Positions 31,700 to 43,529 of a stretch of DNA of 64,000 bases are shown in pieces. Each line of letters begins with the position of its first letter. Position 1 is the first letter of the stretch. Origin of the DNA: Symsagittifera roscoffensis (Eukaryota; Xenacoelomorpha; Acoela; Convolutidae); the NCBI RefSeq assembly GCF_963678635.1, contig NC_087068.1:14697872-14761871 (forward strand), in the 5' to 3' direction. The translations under genes were made by a program, and so were the position numbers. Below the pieces are notes generated by a model, which had not been told where the DNA came from, did no database searches, and saw only the letters and a list, made by a program, of their open reading frames with translations.

Positions 31700-32640
31700 G
31701 TGACAGCTGATCAAAAAGCGCGCGGATTATAAAAGGACAACAATTAACACTTCAAAACTTGATTTGAATCAGCATTCTTTACAAAATTCCGCAAGCGGTC
31801 GATTGAAAACTCTAAAACCAAATCATTTCTGCTCAAATCATTCTGCAAATCGGTCAGCAAATCACTCTGCAAATAGAGACAAACTGTCGATAGAGACAAA
31901 CTCAAGACAAAATTTATCAGATTGTTTCAAAAACTCAACAAATTTTGTAAATTTCATACAGAGACAAACAAAGATGAATAGAAAACCGGACGTCATACAA
32001 TACAAAAGTGGATTCATCCCGGATGAAGTGAAATCCCTGAACCCACGTGGTCGCAAGGAGGAGAAATTGGACAACTGGCAAGGGACATCAGACAGGGAGG
32101 AAAGCCTCTCAGATCCTCGGTGGCACAAACGACCACCAATGAAAAAAAACACCAACCAGCACTTCAGCATCGACAACTACGAACATCAATGCCACCACCA
32201 GTAAAAAACTTCCCGACAATAAGTTTTACTGAAGAGAATTCAAAAACAGAAAAGCAGTGCATCCCCAAAATGAAAACCACGGTGGCAGTACAGACGGACA
32301 ACAATCATGTGTTGGTGGGAACCCAAACAGAGCTAAGGGAGGAACAAACGAGCTGTTTTTGAGCAGAATAAACTTTGATATCGCAAGCCAAGAGGAATGC
32401 ATCCCCAATGAGGAACCTCCCACAATGTCAGGAATGCAATCGAATGCACCACAACCGGAAGCTAGCCACCACGAAATAACAGAAAACATAGTGGCATCCG
32501 TTAATCAAACAACAATGACGGAAGCAGGGGAGGACACGCCGCTGTTCCGACAACGACTACAAAAAGTTTCTACCAAAAATGACGGAAGCAGAGGAGGACA
32601 CGCCGCTGTTCCGACAACGACTACAAAAAGTTTCATCGCC
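31700..32640 (+). pseudogene. Hydrophilic linker between RNase H and integrase
   Basis: Asn/Ser/Lys-rich frames (31764-32204 and 32257 onward) with short tandem repeats (SANRSANHSANR) and a ~64-bp direct duplication (GACGGAAGCAG(A/G)GGAGGACACGC at 32518 and 32582). Spacer of this pol. Confidence 0.5.
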
Positions 32641-33982
32641 GCAGCTACCAAAAAGGACAGGAACCTCAGACCGCTCATCAACTTCGTAAAAAAGCGGCAG
32701 TGGGAAGCAATAAAATCCGCCTATGGACAATATTGGTTTAATGTCCGTAACAGACTACATGTGCGGGAGGACTGTCTGCTGATTGACGAACGCATAGTTA
32801 TACCAACACAGCTGCGCCAGACAGTCCCGGAAAGCCTACACTTGACACACCCAGGATCGGCCGCATTGCTGGACCTATGCCAAAACGTGTGGTTCCCACA
32901 CATCCACCGATCAATCGTCCAAATGGCGAAAAATTGCAAAGACTGTACGGAATTTGGTAAAAAACCTCAAACCAATAATAGGGAAAAATCAATCATTTCA
33001 AATGGATTCGGTAGTAGAACTAAATGAAGTACAATTAGACTTTGCCGGGCCCCTCCCCGACGAATTAAATAAAGACGCTTATATACTCGTTGCTATAGAC
33101 AAATGGTCAAAATTCCCAACAGCAAAGATTGTTTCAAATACTACAGCAGACATCGCCATAAAATTTATGCAACGATATATTTCGAATAACGGAGTACCTC
33201 GTCGACTAAGTATTAAGTTAATTTTTGCGCCTGTCGACAATCATAGAGCAATAGGGGTGGTAGAGAGAATGATACAAACATTAAAATGTCGACTAAGAGT
33301 CACGAGAAGAGACCCAGCAAATACACCATACAAATTAGCTTCGGAAATTGCTGAAATAAATAAAACCTTACGCATAACCCCACATGGTGTTACAAAAATT
33401 TCACTTTTTGAAGCACACATGGGCAGAAAACCAAATACTCCTCTTTCAAACTTGGCAACAACTAGTTCACCGGCCAATCTTAACTTGGAAAATGCAAAAC
33501 ATGCATGTTTAGATCGGAAAAAACTCACAAAGCCGCCTCTACCAGCCGAAATAATGCACGACTTGCAACATTGGCCAGAGGATGAAGTTTCGATCAATCA
33601 ACGACAGCAACCCCAACCACAACCAATTGCAGCAGGCAAAACATCAAATCAAACACCAGGTGCGAAATGCAAACGGAACATAGCAATAGATAATTTAAAC
33701 AATAGGTATAAAAGAATACAAACACTCACAGACAAAAACGTTAGCAAACGCTTAGAGCAAGTGGCAAGAAAGACAATCCGAGTGTCAACTAAGGTAGAAG
33801 ATCCCAAAACTTTCCAACAAAAATATAAAACAATCGATGAGAAGATGTTAACATACACACCCCATACAGCATGGGTACAAGATTTCGGAAAACAACCTAG
33901 ACTTTTAAGGAACGGCGGATATGCTTTTGTACCTAATCCTTTAATCTACGGACCGTGTCGACCATCACGGTTGACTGACTAG
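32641..33982 (+). pseudogene. Integrase lacking part of its core
   Basis: The zinc-binding domain is intact: HLTHPG, VWFPHIH and C-x2-C (CKDC). A frame change near 32980 leads to VQLDFAGPLPDE (first Asp) and VDNHRAIGVVERM (Glu), but between VPRRL and KLIFAPVD about 25 residues with the second catalytic Asp are missing. The extension (KRNIAIDNLNNRYKR, RNGGYAFVPNP) is basic and ends at TAG 33980-33982. Confidence 0.8.
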
Positions 33983-34005
33983 AAATCGGCACGAATATCA
34001 GGGCC

Positions 34006-34830
34006 TTGTCTTCGTTTTTTAGACATCGAGGATCCAACAGCACCCGAGCACAGTATGTTCCCCGGAGGATAAAAAAAACAGGACTTACCAGAAAGTTGAC
34101 AAGAAAGGAGCAGAGTTCAATGCAAAACAGTCCAACCAAACGGCGGGGCAAACCAATGGGAAAAAGGACGAGTGGAATTCCATGCGACAAACCGCGAGGA
34201 ATGAGTCTTTCTTCTCTGGACAAGACCACAAAAACCAAAGCCCCGACAACGGAAAAAATTACCCATAGTGACACAGAAAGCAACAAGTCATCCAACTCGG
34301 AGGAAGCGGCTGAACTATCGCCAAAGAGAATGAATCAGGAAAAATCACCACCAGCAACCACGTCAACGTCAGAGAACATGGCATTATCGAGACGCTCCAC
34401 TCGTCATCGTCAGTCAACCTTGGCTAAAGCTTTTGGGGACCCTATCCCGATCAACAGCATCAATGAGTCGGACACCAGCAAAAAACCGCTGAACTTCAAC
34501 ATCGATTCACCATCGGATCAAATATATCCACCGGCGAAACCTAGCCTCAAATCGCTCATTCAAGAAATGGGCTTCGCGGACAAATCACCAGAATACAAAG
34601 CTTGTATGGATTTCCTGGAGACATTTAGTCCAAAGAATAAGGGGAAACACACGGACGAAGTTATCGATCTCATTTTGTCTGATGAAAGTCCAAACAAGAT
34701 GGACATCTTATATATCGAGCCAAGCAGCAACATAGCTGACACTAACGCAGACAAGCAGGCCACACAGGAGGAGCACGAAAAACTCGAAGATGATAACAAC
34801 AATCAAGAAGTAGATGAACCAATGAAATAG
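34006..34830 (+). CDS. Ser/Lys-rich C-terminal ORF of the second Ty3/gypsy element
   Basis: 275 codons, open, in a frame shifted from integrase. Highly charged and low in hydrophobics; contains ALSRRSTRHRQSTLAKAFGD and an acidic tail (EEHEKLEDDNNNQEVDEP). Position after integrase and composition match the tails of the other two related elements in the window, so it is likely the end of pol displaced by a frameshift, or a separate ORF. No transmembrane segment, so not envelope-like. It holds no disabling stop. Confidence 0.5.
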   Translation: MSSFFRHRGSNSTRAQYVPRRIKKTGLTRKLTRKEQSSMQNSPTKRRGKPMGKRTSGIPCDKPRGMSLSSLDKTTKTKAPTTEKITHSDTESNKSSNSEEAAELSPKRMNQEKSPPATTSTSENMALSRRSTRHRQSTLAKAFGDPIPINSINESDTSKKPLNFNIDSPSDQIYPPAKPSLKSLIQEMGFADKSPEYKACMDFLETFSPKNKGKHTDEVIDLILSDESPNKMDILYIEPSSNIADTNADKQATQEEHEKLEDDNNNQEVDEPMK

Positions 34831-34909
34831 TGCACAATAGTCAAGAGGGAGACATTGCATAAGAGTCATCAAGGGACTAAAGAACTCAAAAATTTGAAAC
34901 TGAAAATTT

Positions 34910-34925
34910 TCTAGAGAAGAGGGAG
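34910..34925 (+). promoter_or_regulatory. Polypurine tract
   Basis: AGAGAAGAGGGAG directly precedes the LTR start TGTCAT. Confidence 0.8.
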
Positions 34926-35169
34926 TGTCATCCGGTACAGATAGATAAACTCATTATTGTTGTTATGTATTATTTTGAGTAACCTATTTATGTATATTGT
35001 CTGGTCAATTGACCTTGAAACGGCTGCATGCCAACTGAAGTCCATGAGCAAGACTCAGACAATAATTTATGTTTCTGAACAACAGCTGTTTTAATTTAAG
35101 TCTCAAAAGACTACGTTTATTGATCCGTTCGGATTCATTATATTCACGCTCATACATTGAGGTATGACA
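34926..35169 (+). repeat. 3' LTR of the second Ty3/gypsy element
   Basis: Begins TGTCATCC and ends GGTATGACA, giving the TG...CA ends and a 6-bp terminal inverted repeat (TGTCAT/ATGACA) expected of an LTR, right after a purine tract. 244 bp. No second copy is in the window. Confidence 0.75.
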
Positions 35170-36069
35170 GTAGTGATGTTTTTGCGTGATGTGCTTAAAT
35201 GATCTGACATAAAACTAGCATTTAGGCATGTTTGAGAGTCATATTAATATAGGCAAATTAGGCAAGGGATTTTGTAGAAAATTGAGTAGAAAATGAAAAA
35301 TATTATTTTTTTTTGCAGAATATGTTGATTTTTTTGTGAAATATTTGATTACCAAAATGGCACTAAAAATGGCACTAAAAAACTTTAATCGCTCAAAATT
35401 GAAATAAAAATCAAAAAATTTAAACCAGTTTTTCTCGAATATTTTTGGGTACTTGATGTTGCAGCAGCAGGAGTTCAAAAAAGTTAAAAATCTTTTGAGA
35501 AACTTGAAATCTGGTTTCATACAGGAAGAATTCATAATCTTCGCAGTATCTTACATGTTTCTTATAATATTTGCTTTCCTTTAAAAATAGATTCTTTCCT
35601 AGAGACAAAATCTATAAGAGCAAACATTTTATATTGCGTTTAAGAGATTTTTTCCAAATACTCAACTATAAAAAGATTGTTAAGCGTTGAAAAGTTTTCT
35701 AATGACGTGACAGTTTGCTTTCGTCGTAAGGTTCACGTAATTTTTACAAGATAAGTGTATTGGTTATAAAATTCTTGCAAGTTTTTTTTTATTGTAGTTC
35801 CTGCGAAGTTACTCATAAGATTTTGCAATTTGCTACGACCCGAGCGACTAATAAGAATGAGGGTTGTGGTTCACAAGCTGACTAAGTGATGTTTCAGGCT
35901 TTATGTGCTAAAATGTTTAATAACTGGTTATTCCGATCGAGGCTTAATATTAATTATAGATTAATTTTGAACATATTTTAACATTCATTCTGGGATACTG
36001 CAGCAGATCAATTGGTCACTTTTATTGCTCTCCCCTCGAGCATTGGTTTGATTGGGCTGTTAACTGACC
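35170..36069. other. No gene recognised
   Basis: AT-rich sequence; short frames without domain character. Confidence 0.4.
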
Positions 36070-36469
36070 CAGTAGAGGATTTGGGGAGGGGGGGTCCCTT
36101 TTCAGGGACTCGACCTCCTGCAGACCCGAAGGGTCCCTCTTGGTACTATTTTGAGATATCCATTTTGGCTGACGCACCCTGAAGTCTTTTTAAAGGCGTC
36201 TTCAGCGCCAATTTTTATTCAATTTTAGAGGTAAGCGCCGAAAAAACGCGACTTTTTGGTCAAATTTTCCAAACTGTGCCTAAAAACGCCTTTTTGGCCT
36301 GTTTTTTTTCTTCAAAAATATGTCTGCGGCGGGGCAATTTTTGCCCAAACAGGTTTTTTCAGTGTTTAGGAGAATTCTGAAAATCAACTCAGTCAACTTG
36401 AAAAAGATAGAATTTTGAAACTTTTTGAAAATCCGCACACCCCTCGAGAAAATCCTAGATCTGCCCCTG
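36070..36469. mobile_element. hAT-like MITE, copy 2
   Basis: Starts CAGTAGAGGATTTGGGG, ends CTAGATCTGCCCCTG; the ends form an imperfect inverted repeat. The flanking octamers AACTGACC and AACAGACA agree at 6 of 8 places, a decayed 8-bp target duplication as hAT elements make. Interior aligns with copy 1. Confidence 0.75.
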
Positions 36470-36619
36470 AACAGACATCAACCAAATTCAAACACTTTTT
36501 TCGTTTTTTATCTACGGTCGACCGTTTTTGGTCGAAAATTCTCTTTGATACACTAATTGTAAAGCTGAAGCTTTCGCTGATTTAAGTGTAACTCTTGTCA
36601 TATATGCTGTGGCCACTCC

Positions 36620-36765
36620 GTAAAAAAAAACAGTTGAATACAAATCGTAAATTATTAAGAGATATTGCTCGGTAAATAGCTCAGAACATTGTCAAATTTA
36701 AACAGTTTAATCGATCATATCATCAACATTTTTTATGTCTGAAACTCAAAGCAAGCGCTCAAAAC
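36620..36765. repeat. Dispersed repeat, shared with 43000-43085
   Basis: AAATCGTAAATT, AAATAGCTCAGAACA, GTCAAAT and TTAATCGATCATA(T/C)CATCAACA occur in the same order in both places. Confidence 0.65.
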
Positions 36766-37024
36766 ACTGGTTTTTGTCCGTGAGACTTATTGTTCTTTGT
36801 TAGAGGTCAGACTTCATCAAGTCTGAACCGAGTTAGAGAGAAAAAACGAATCAAAACGGTTAAATGGGTAAATAACCCCTCGAGTATACTACTTGTATAA
36901 AAGTTAGGGTATAGGAGGGATTTGATACCGGTGGTTTGACCGTTGTCATATACGTTAGGCTATATTCCTGTTAAGGAATCATTTTTTACTTTCACTCTTA
37001 TTTTCGTTATATGCAATTATACTT

Positions 37025-37670
37025 TCACGCTTGTGCGTGAACAACCTCCGCCCCCAGAGACGGTAGGACAGGGGCGAGCTTAGCGGTCGGTCGGGTAATA
37101 TCGCTCATTAATGAGGGCGGAACGTGCGCATCTGTATTTTCCGTAGTTAAGTTTAACGATACAAGCGAGAGGGTAATATCCTCGCGGGCTGTTGGGTCGG
37201 TCACCCATACGAGATAACCCGATTTGAGAACAACGTCAGATTGGGTGTTCCACTTCGCACGATTTTTAAGTACAGGGCAATATCTCATAGCCACCGAGAC
37301 CATTAAGCGTCTGCGTACGAATGCGCTCGTGTGTAACTTTTCTTATGATCGAAGTACTCCCCAGGAGAGAGCGATGGAAAGCTTGCGGCATACTGCTCAA
37401 GCAAAAATGATTGATTTTGACGCTTCTAACTTACGCGAATTGGTAGTTACCGGATCGATGGGCCTTGCATTCAATGCCTGCTCCACTAGGCTTAGCGTTG
37501 ATCCTAACACTTCTTCTGTCACCAGCCTACTGCCTAGTATATCGTGGAGTACACGTTTAACGCTGAGGACGAAGCGCTCCCAGGAGATTTGATTGACGCA
37601 ACATCGGTGACGAAAGTAGATGATGTCTCCAAAAAAAGTCAATCTCCCATGAAGGACCTTTTGATCAGAT
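37025..37670 (-). pseudogene. BEL/Pao integrase C-terminal part
   Basis: ISWERFVLSVKRVLHDILGS, VEQALNARP and, after a gap that lacks the usual NHFLLG region, GYLVWVTDPTAREDITL and TRPTAKLAPVLPSLGAEVV. These phrases are diagnostic for BEL/Pao integrases. Confidence 0.85.
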
Positions 37671-37819
37671 TTTATTGATCACTTTTAGATTGTTTTTAAA
37701 CGGCCAATCCTTATTCCGAAGCATGCTCGGCCCAATAATTCAGTTGCGATACTTGAGGGCTTCCGAAGAAATCCTCCTGTACCGATATCAGCTGGATTAT
37801 TGCAGCTCAGGGCATGGTG

Positions 37820-38450
37820 TCACTCGTCGATGGTGGTAGATTCGAGTATTTCACCGACGCGGTTTCGGACGAAGACTGGTAACTTATCATTAGAATTAAG
37901 CCACTGCAGTACGATGGCGCTATCTGATATATCATTCACTTGAACTGTAAGTGTCTTCACTTTTTCGAGTTTCAACAGTGTGGCATGTAGAGAAGCCTGA
38001 AGCTCTAACTTGGGTACTGACAACGTTTTCATTGGCGCAACACGCGTTTTCTCAAAAACAAAAGAAATTTAAGCGATCTTAAGAGTAGCGCACGCAAAAA
38101 CCCAACAGCGCAGAAAGCAGCCTGCGTGCTATCACCGAACATTTGAAGCTCGACACCTTCCATAGATTCTGTGAAGTGACTGCGTGGAAGTCTCATTTGA
38201 CCTAACAGAGAAAGAGGCTGTAGTGGCACTCGAAAATTTTTTTCCTAAAATCTTCTGGTGAGTCATCATCCCTTTTTGGCCACTTACACGCCAAATGTCT
38301 TTCAGTAAAGGACGAGCCATTACAGTATACGGGGCTACTATTCCAATGGGGTCAATTACAGAAGATATAAAACCCAAAATCGTTCGTTGAGTTATTGACT
38401 TATCGAGAGGGTGATCTACACCTCGGTTCATAACCAATGTAAATTACTTG
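37820..38450 (-). pseudogene. BEL/Pao RT C-terminus and RNase H-like region
   Basis: NRGVDHPLDKSITQRTILGF, SSVIDPIGIVAPYT, LKDIWRVSG, VELQMFGDSTQAAFCAV, SVPKLELQASL and RNRVGEILESTTIDE follow the BEL order, over three frames. Confidence 0.88.
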
Positions 38451-38761
38451 ATTCCATTTAAGACCTGAGACGCACGACAATTCTTCAGCATTACAAATTT
38501 CCTTAGTTGATGAAGGGAAGGTGTCCCTCTGACTTCGGAGCTCATTTCGAATACTTTTTCCTCAATATTTTTGACAAAGTTAGTTAAAACAAAATCACCT
38601 AAGTTACTAAATTAAGCAATTTGACCAAATGACCAATTTTAACTGCTTGCTTGATGTTTTCGAACGAAAGTAATCTTCTGAATCTTTTTGGCAACCACTG
38701 ATGCTGCTTCAGGGTACGTGGACATGCTATCATTTGCTGTGTTTTGCAAAGCGTCATTTGC

Positions 38762-39230
38762 TTATGTTGGCGAGTCACGGGCGCCGATTATATGGCGAGT
38801 GTTTTGAAGGAATACCACATCCGATATGGGATCCTCCTGCCAGAAAAAACCAAGTGAAGACTGATCTTGGTCGAGGACTCCTACCTGGAGAAACTTACTC
38901 TCTATATCCGCGTAGACGGCGTTTTTCTGCTGTCGGAAGCGCAATAGTACGAATTTCGGGTTTTGGAGTAGGTCTGAACTCACCAAGAACGATTGATTTA
39001 AAGATGTACCATGAAAATTAGCATTACGTTAAGTCTCGCGGCACCTTACCGACTTTTTCGGACTTATAACGGAAAATACCACTTGCGATCAGTTTGAGAA
39101 CGTGAACTATGCGGCTCGACGGTAACGACCTGGCCTTTCTTGAACTCCTCCCATATGGTATCTGGGTATCTATCACGCAGTTCCGGGTCTTTAAATAACT
39201 TTCGCTCCAAAGTTTTAAATTGAAGATGAG
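38762..39230 (-). pseudogene. BEL/Pao RT N-terminal region
   Basis: FRQQKNAVYADIESKFLQVG and LDQDQSSLGFFWQEDP, then TRHIIGARDSPT in 38986-38762; upstream frames to 39230 match the region before it (ERKLFKDPELRDRYP in an alternative frame). Confidence 0.85.
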
Positions 39231-39704
39231 CAATAATTATAGGGGAGACTCACATTTTTATCAGCCAAAAACTTAGGCTTGATTTATCTTACACCATCGG
39301 GGAATGTCTTCTTTTGATGATAGATAAAGCGTGCTTATCCGTGGAAGAACGAACACCGTTTTTTTTTAAAGTCTCCATAAGATTCCAATTCACAACCAGA
39401 TTTTCTAGTGTGATTTAAGGAAGACTATTCAAAAATACACTTAAAGCACAAAAAATTAACGCAGCGGACGGCTGTATTGGACCACTAATGACTCAACCTA
39501 TCGGTAGGCGACGGAAAATGATGAGTTAGAGTCTTCTCCTAGGGGGAACTCAATCGCACGTCGGCGTGGTAGAAATACTGTCCTAAAAATTAATTTTAAA
39601 TCTTCGAAGTTGTACTGTAACTGCTTTATGGGAGCTAATTGAGGATTTTTATCCTGCAAATCAGGTATACTGACTGTATTCTGTACTAAATTGAAAATTA
39701 TCTT

Positions 39705-40330
39705 TCACATAAGCCTCCATAGTGAAAAATAAATTGGCGTAATTCGGCTCAGACGAGACATTGAAATTGCTGGCTGAGTTTCAATGACTTTTACGGCCTT
39801 GAAACCACTGATGGATAAGTGGACTGACTCATCAACCAATTTTGAGCGGCTTGCGAGAGATGCAGATAACCGAGAATGGGTAGATGATCCGTTGCAAGGA
39901 ACCAATCTCTGGACACTGGTGCTGTCCGAAGTTACACCAACTGTGGCAATCGGCAATATTCATTTTGTTTATTCTATGTGACCCCCACCTACCCTACTGC
40001 GGCATGAGTGGAAACATATTGAACATCTTTCGGTCTAGACTTATGGGGTTTACTTGATGTTTTTTCTTTGTGGAAAAGTTCTTTTAGCACCATGAAAAAG
40101 GATGTTGTGCGTCCCCCCACAGTTCTGTTTGGGATATTTTTTGTCTTCGTGCAATTGCGGAAGCTATGGTTCTCAATGACGCATGCAAAGCAAATTTTTT
40201 ACTCAGCTAAAAATTTGGCTCTCAGAGTGGCATTCTTTTCCTTGAACGCAGCGCAAGACTAAACGGCATGCTTTCTTTTACACGGCAGGCACGGCGGATA
40301 AGTAGCTGGCTTTTGTTATCGCGAGGCTTC
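39705..40330 (-). pseudogene. BEL/Pao protease/linker region, poorly preserved
   Basis: A frame at 39956-39705 with SKLVDESVHLSISGF resembles the region after the BEL protease. No intact active site could be found. Confidence 0.4.
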
Positions 40331-40361
40331 TTAGCGTTTGATGCAAATACCTTTGTTGTTT

Positions 40362-41040
40362 TCAATTAACTGTTTTTTCCGTCTTAGCTCTAGAACCAAC
40401 AGCGCGCAATCTTTTTTGGCCCTCTGTTTTCTCTCTTATCCAATTTTTGAAATCGAAGAAGCTGGGATGCTGCCAATTATGACTAACGGTATGCATTGGC
40501 CATGCTCTTTTCATTTTTGGTAGGAGCTTGCCAACAGCTTGGTTTAGATGAGTCATTTTTTAAAAAGTCGTTGTGATAGCACAACGATTGGATGGCTGCA
40601 ACCAGTCTTGAAACGGCAGAGAAGAAACTGATGACAGTCTCTGAAATATGCATTTTGAAAGGAGGAAAACTGGCTAACTTATCCAAATGAGCACAAATAA
40701 TAGTATGAGGCTGGCCAAACTTTCTCTGCATTGTAGCAATTGCATCCTTGTATGAGACTCCACTATAATTGTATTCGGTGATAGCCGCTTTGGCTTTTCC
40801 GGTAACGAGCGTCTTTAAGTAAATTAATTTCTCGTCATCACTCAGAAGGTAAATTGTTGAGGTCGATTGTTGAGGTAAATTTTCCGAACCGTTCGTGCCT
40901 GTTCACAGCGTTACCATCAAAATTACTTAACTTAAATTCTGGGAGTTGATCTTTGCGGTTACTATCATCAATTCAGCTGGTCTTGAGCCGAAGTCGATTA
41001 CTCCACCGGAAATTCAAATGACAAACCAACAAGAGGGTTA
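40362..41040 (-). pseudogene. BEL/Pao gag core
   Basis: QLPEFKLSNFDGNAVN, LIYLKTLVTGKAKAAITEY, MQRKFGQPHTIICAHLDKLA, AVGKLLPKMKRAWPMH and FFDFKNWIREK follow gag of BEL elements, with frame changes. Confidence 0.75.
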
Positions 41041-41076
41041 GAAAACGCTTGGTAATTGGGGTTTGTATTTTGGAGA

Positions 41077-41532
41077 TCAGCTTGAGTAGTTTACGTTACC
41101 ACCACTGGTATACGGTATGATCCCGCATAACGTGCGATCGATCGGAGTGGCCAAAAAAAATACATTCGCTTTGGCATTCTGATGGGGTGTCACCACAGTT
41201 GTTTGCGGGGTAAAACCACATGCTGAATTGCTCAAATGGGCCCGAACAGGCATGCTGTTTGCAGGGCAGAGTGGTACACAAAAAGCCTGCGGATTCTGCA
41301 TCCGGTAATTATGAGAATGGGATCTTGTTAAAGGATGAGTTTTCGGATGGTTCCAAGAAACCTGCTGCACAAACGGCGCAACCGTTTGCGGAACTGTGAG
41401 CATTAACGGAAAATGATTAATCGGACGCTGCATATTTGTGTTACCAACATTTGATCCGGAGTTCGGAAGGAAGCCAGCTTGAGGACTAGTGGAAGGTGGT
41501 TGATAATTAACCCGAATTGTGGAGCTAGACAA
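41077..41532 (-). pseudogene. Pro/Asn-rich ORF upstream of the BEL gag core
   Basis: 151 open codons, rich in Pro, Asn, Ser and Thr (NYQPPSTSPQAGF, TPQTTVVTPHQN). Probably the low-complexity part of gag; no domain recognised. Confidence 0.35.
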
Positions 41533-41599
41533 AGTGGAACCGTAACGGTTGCATCTTTAAAAAGAAAAAAAAAATTGAATTCGGGCAATTTTGCCGAGA

Positions 41600-42180
41600 G
41601 GCAGAAGGATTACTGATATGCAAACCAGGATAACCAGATGCTCCATGCTCCGCAGTGAAACCATGACCGGATTTTCCATGAAACTCTGGAATTGACGGCA
41701 GATCCGTTGGGGAAAACCTTGGGTAAGTACTCCTTCACAAGGAACACTGACCTGGCGCCACTGTTCCTCAACTGGTGCTGTGTTCCCTCCACCGTGTAGG
41801 CTGGTGAGGCCAGCTGCTGCAAGGGCGTGGAATGCAATACAGTACTATGGACTGTTGCAGCTGAAAATGCAGACCACGTCTCCTTTCTTCCATCCCTTTC
41901 TGAGCATGCCACTGGCTAATCTTTCACACATCTGCTTCATCTGTCTAAATGTCTCCCCGTATCCTCTGTGAAGTTATGAAAAGTGGGATAACTACTTTTT
42001 TGCGGGTTCAAAAGCGCCAGTTTTCGCCAACTGCAGAAAAATTTCCATCTTGAAAAAGCTGTGTAAAAATAATTATTGATGCGATGTGAAATAATCAGAC
42101 AAAATTTCTAAACGCAGCTGTTTGCGACAACTTTATGGCGAAAACCTATATCGGAATTCAAAATGTGGAATTTTCAGACT
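41600..42180. other. No gene recognised
   Basis: Short frames on both strands only. Confidence 0.3.
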
Positions 42181-42182
42181 AT

Positions 42183-42425
42183 TTCTGCCTCGTTTTGCTG
42201 CTGTGGTAGATCGGTTTCGGGTAGGTGGTTAATTGGCAACATTTAACTTCATGCGTAAATTAACCATAACTATCAGAAATTACAAGTCAACAAAGAGTAT
42301 CGAACTCACAATAACTTCGGTATTTAAAAGCAGAATTCAATGTCATAAAACATGCAAAATGAAAACATTAATGAATCATTGTTAAATCAGCGCCTGAACA
42401 ATTTGTGAACTTTGTTTCGGTCTTT
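42183..42425 (+). repeat. Dispersed repeat family X, copy 2
   Basis: Aligns with 28340-28590 through GAAATTACAAGTCAACAAAG, AAAGCAGAATTCAATGTCAT and AGCGCCTGAACAA. Confidence 0.8.
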
Positions 42426-42559
42426 CGCTCACGACTGGAGAATTGCCGGGAATCTAGCCAATAAAAAAATTAAATCGGAAGTAATAACACTAACCAAAGG
42501 AACTATCAATGATGTCCCTTGTGGGGCGCGGCTCTTTTTTCATCTCCCCACCTCACATG

Positions 42560-43090
42560 TGCATCAATTTTATGGTGTAATGAGTGGTTTTAGAAGCATG
42601 ATCAAAAAGACCAAATATGTGTTTTGGCCTTATCAGCCCGTATGTCAATTTTCATAAGAATCTGTTGTTGGGAACAGTAATTTTACTTGTTTTACTTGTA
42701 AAAAGTTGCAGGTGGTGGGGGGGGGGGAGGAAAAAGAACTTGTGGTGCCAAAATGTGGCCGCTCCAATGTTCAAACGTTAAAAAAAATCGAATCCAAATC
42801 GTAAATTTTTCAGAGATATGGCTCTTCCCCCCCCCCCCCGCCTCGTATAAACATAAATTTTATTGTGTAACGAGGGGTTTTACAAGGTTAAATATGAAAA
42901 CAAAATAGTTCGCATACCAATTTTTGTAGCATTCGGATAACGTGAACAAAATTTCACTAGTAAAATTTTGCAGGTGGGGGGGGGGGAAGGAAAAAGAGCC
43001 AGAGATATTTATCGGAAAATAGCTCAGAACAAAGTCAAATACGAACATTTTAATCGATCATACCATCAACATATGCAGTCTCTGGGAATA
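42560..43090. repeat. Tandem ~262-bp repeat with long G and C runs
   Basis: TTGCAGGTGG followed by a run of G, then GGAAAAAGA, occurs at 42706 and 42968. The upstream ATGAGTGGTTTTA/ACGAGGGGTTTTA and AATTTT...CAATTTT segments repeat as well. A run of C lies between them near 42826-42840, so opposite homopolymers can pair. The right end overlaps the repeat shared with 36620. Confidence 0.65.
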
Positions 43091-43529
43091 CATAGGCACA
43101 TTCGACCAGAGGGAGCAAAAAATATAAATACGCGCGTGCGCGCAACTTCATATTAAGGTTTTCAGAATCAGCAGCACCAAACTTTTTTCGATAATTATCA
43201 TCATTAATGGAATATTTTTGTGTAACATTTCGTTATTATGATCCATTATGATTGAAAGATTTTGTGAAAAAATGTGTTGAGAAGTAGGTTTAAAGATTTA
43301 ATATTACAAAATGTGGACAAAAACATGCATAAAGCATACATAAAATTAATCAACGACTGGTGCAAATTTCGCAACGTTACATTTTGTTTTTGCTATCATT
43401 TCGAAATATTATCTACAAATTACGCAATTTAGCTTATGCTATACAATTAAGCTACCAAATTCAGTGAACAAGTCTTTTTTTATTTTGTGTTAACGTGTTT
43501 AAAAAGTTTTAGTTATGAGTTTTAGTTCT

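Larger units (their letters stand above)
29903..35169 (+). mobile_element. Second Ty3/gypsy lineage, 5'-truncated, internally deleted
   Basis: It runs gag C-terminus, protease, RT N-terminal part, RNase H, linker, integrase, long extension, polypurine tract and 3' LTR, all on the plus strand. No matching 5' LTR is visible left of 29903. The YxDD part of RT and the second catalytic Asp of integrase are deleted. Pol is clearly related to, but diverged from, the element at 21.5-28 kb. Confidence 0.88.
37025..41532 (-). mobile_element. BEL/Pao LTR retrotransposon, heavily degraded
   Basis: Minus-strand pieces occur in the order gag, protease, RT, RNase H and integrase of BEL/Pao elements, each in a different frame with many stops. 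I could not find LTRs. Evidence for each part is in the following entries. Confidence 0.85.

Noticed and set aside
34006-34830. Envelope gene of the second Ty3/gypsy element
   Set aside because: No signal peptide, transmembrane segment or Cys pattern; composition is charged and Ser-rich.
4520-35169. Variant genetic code (TGA, TAA or TAG as sense)
   Set aside because: The SLC5A-type and PPT2-like genes use TAA and TAG as ends at the family-typical length, and all three codons interrupt the damaged frames without a consistent assignment.
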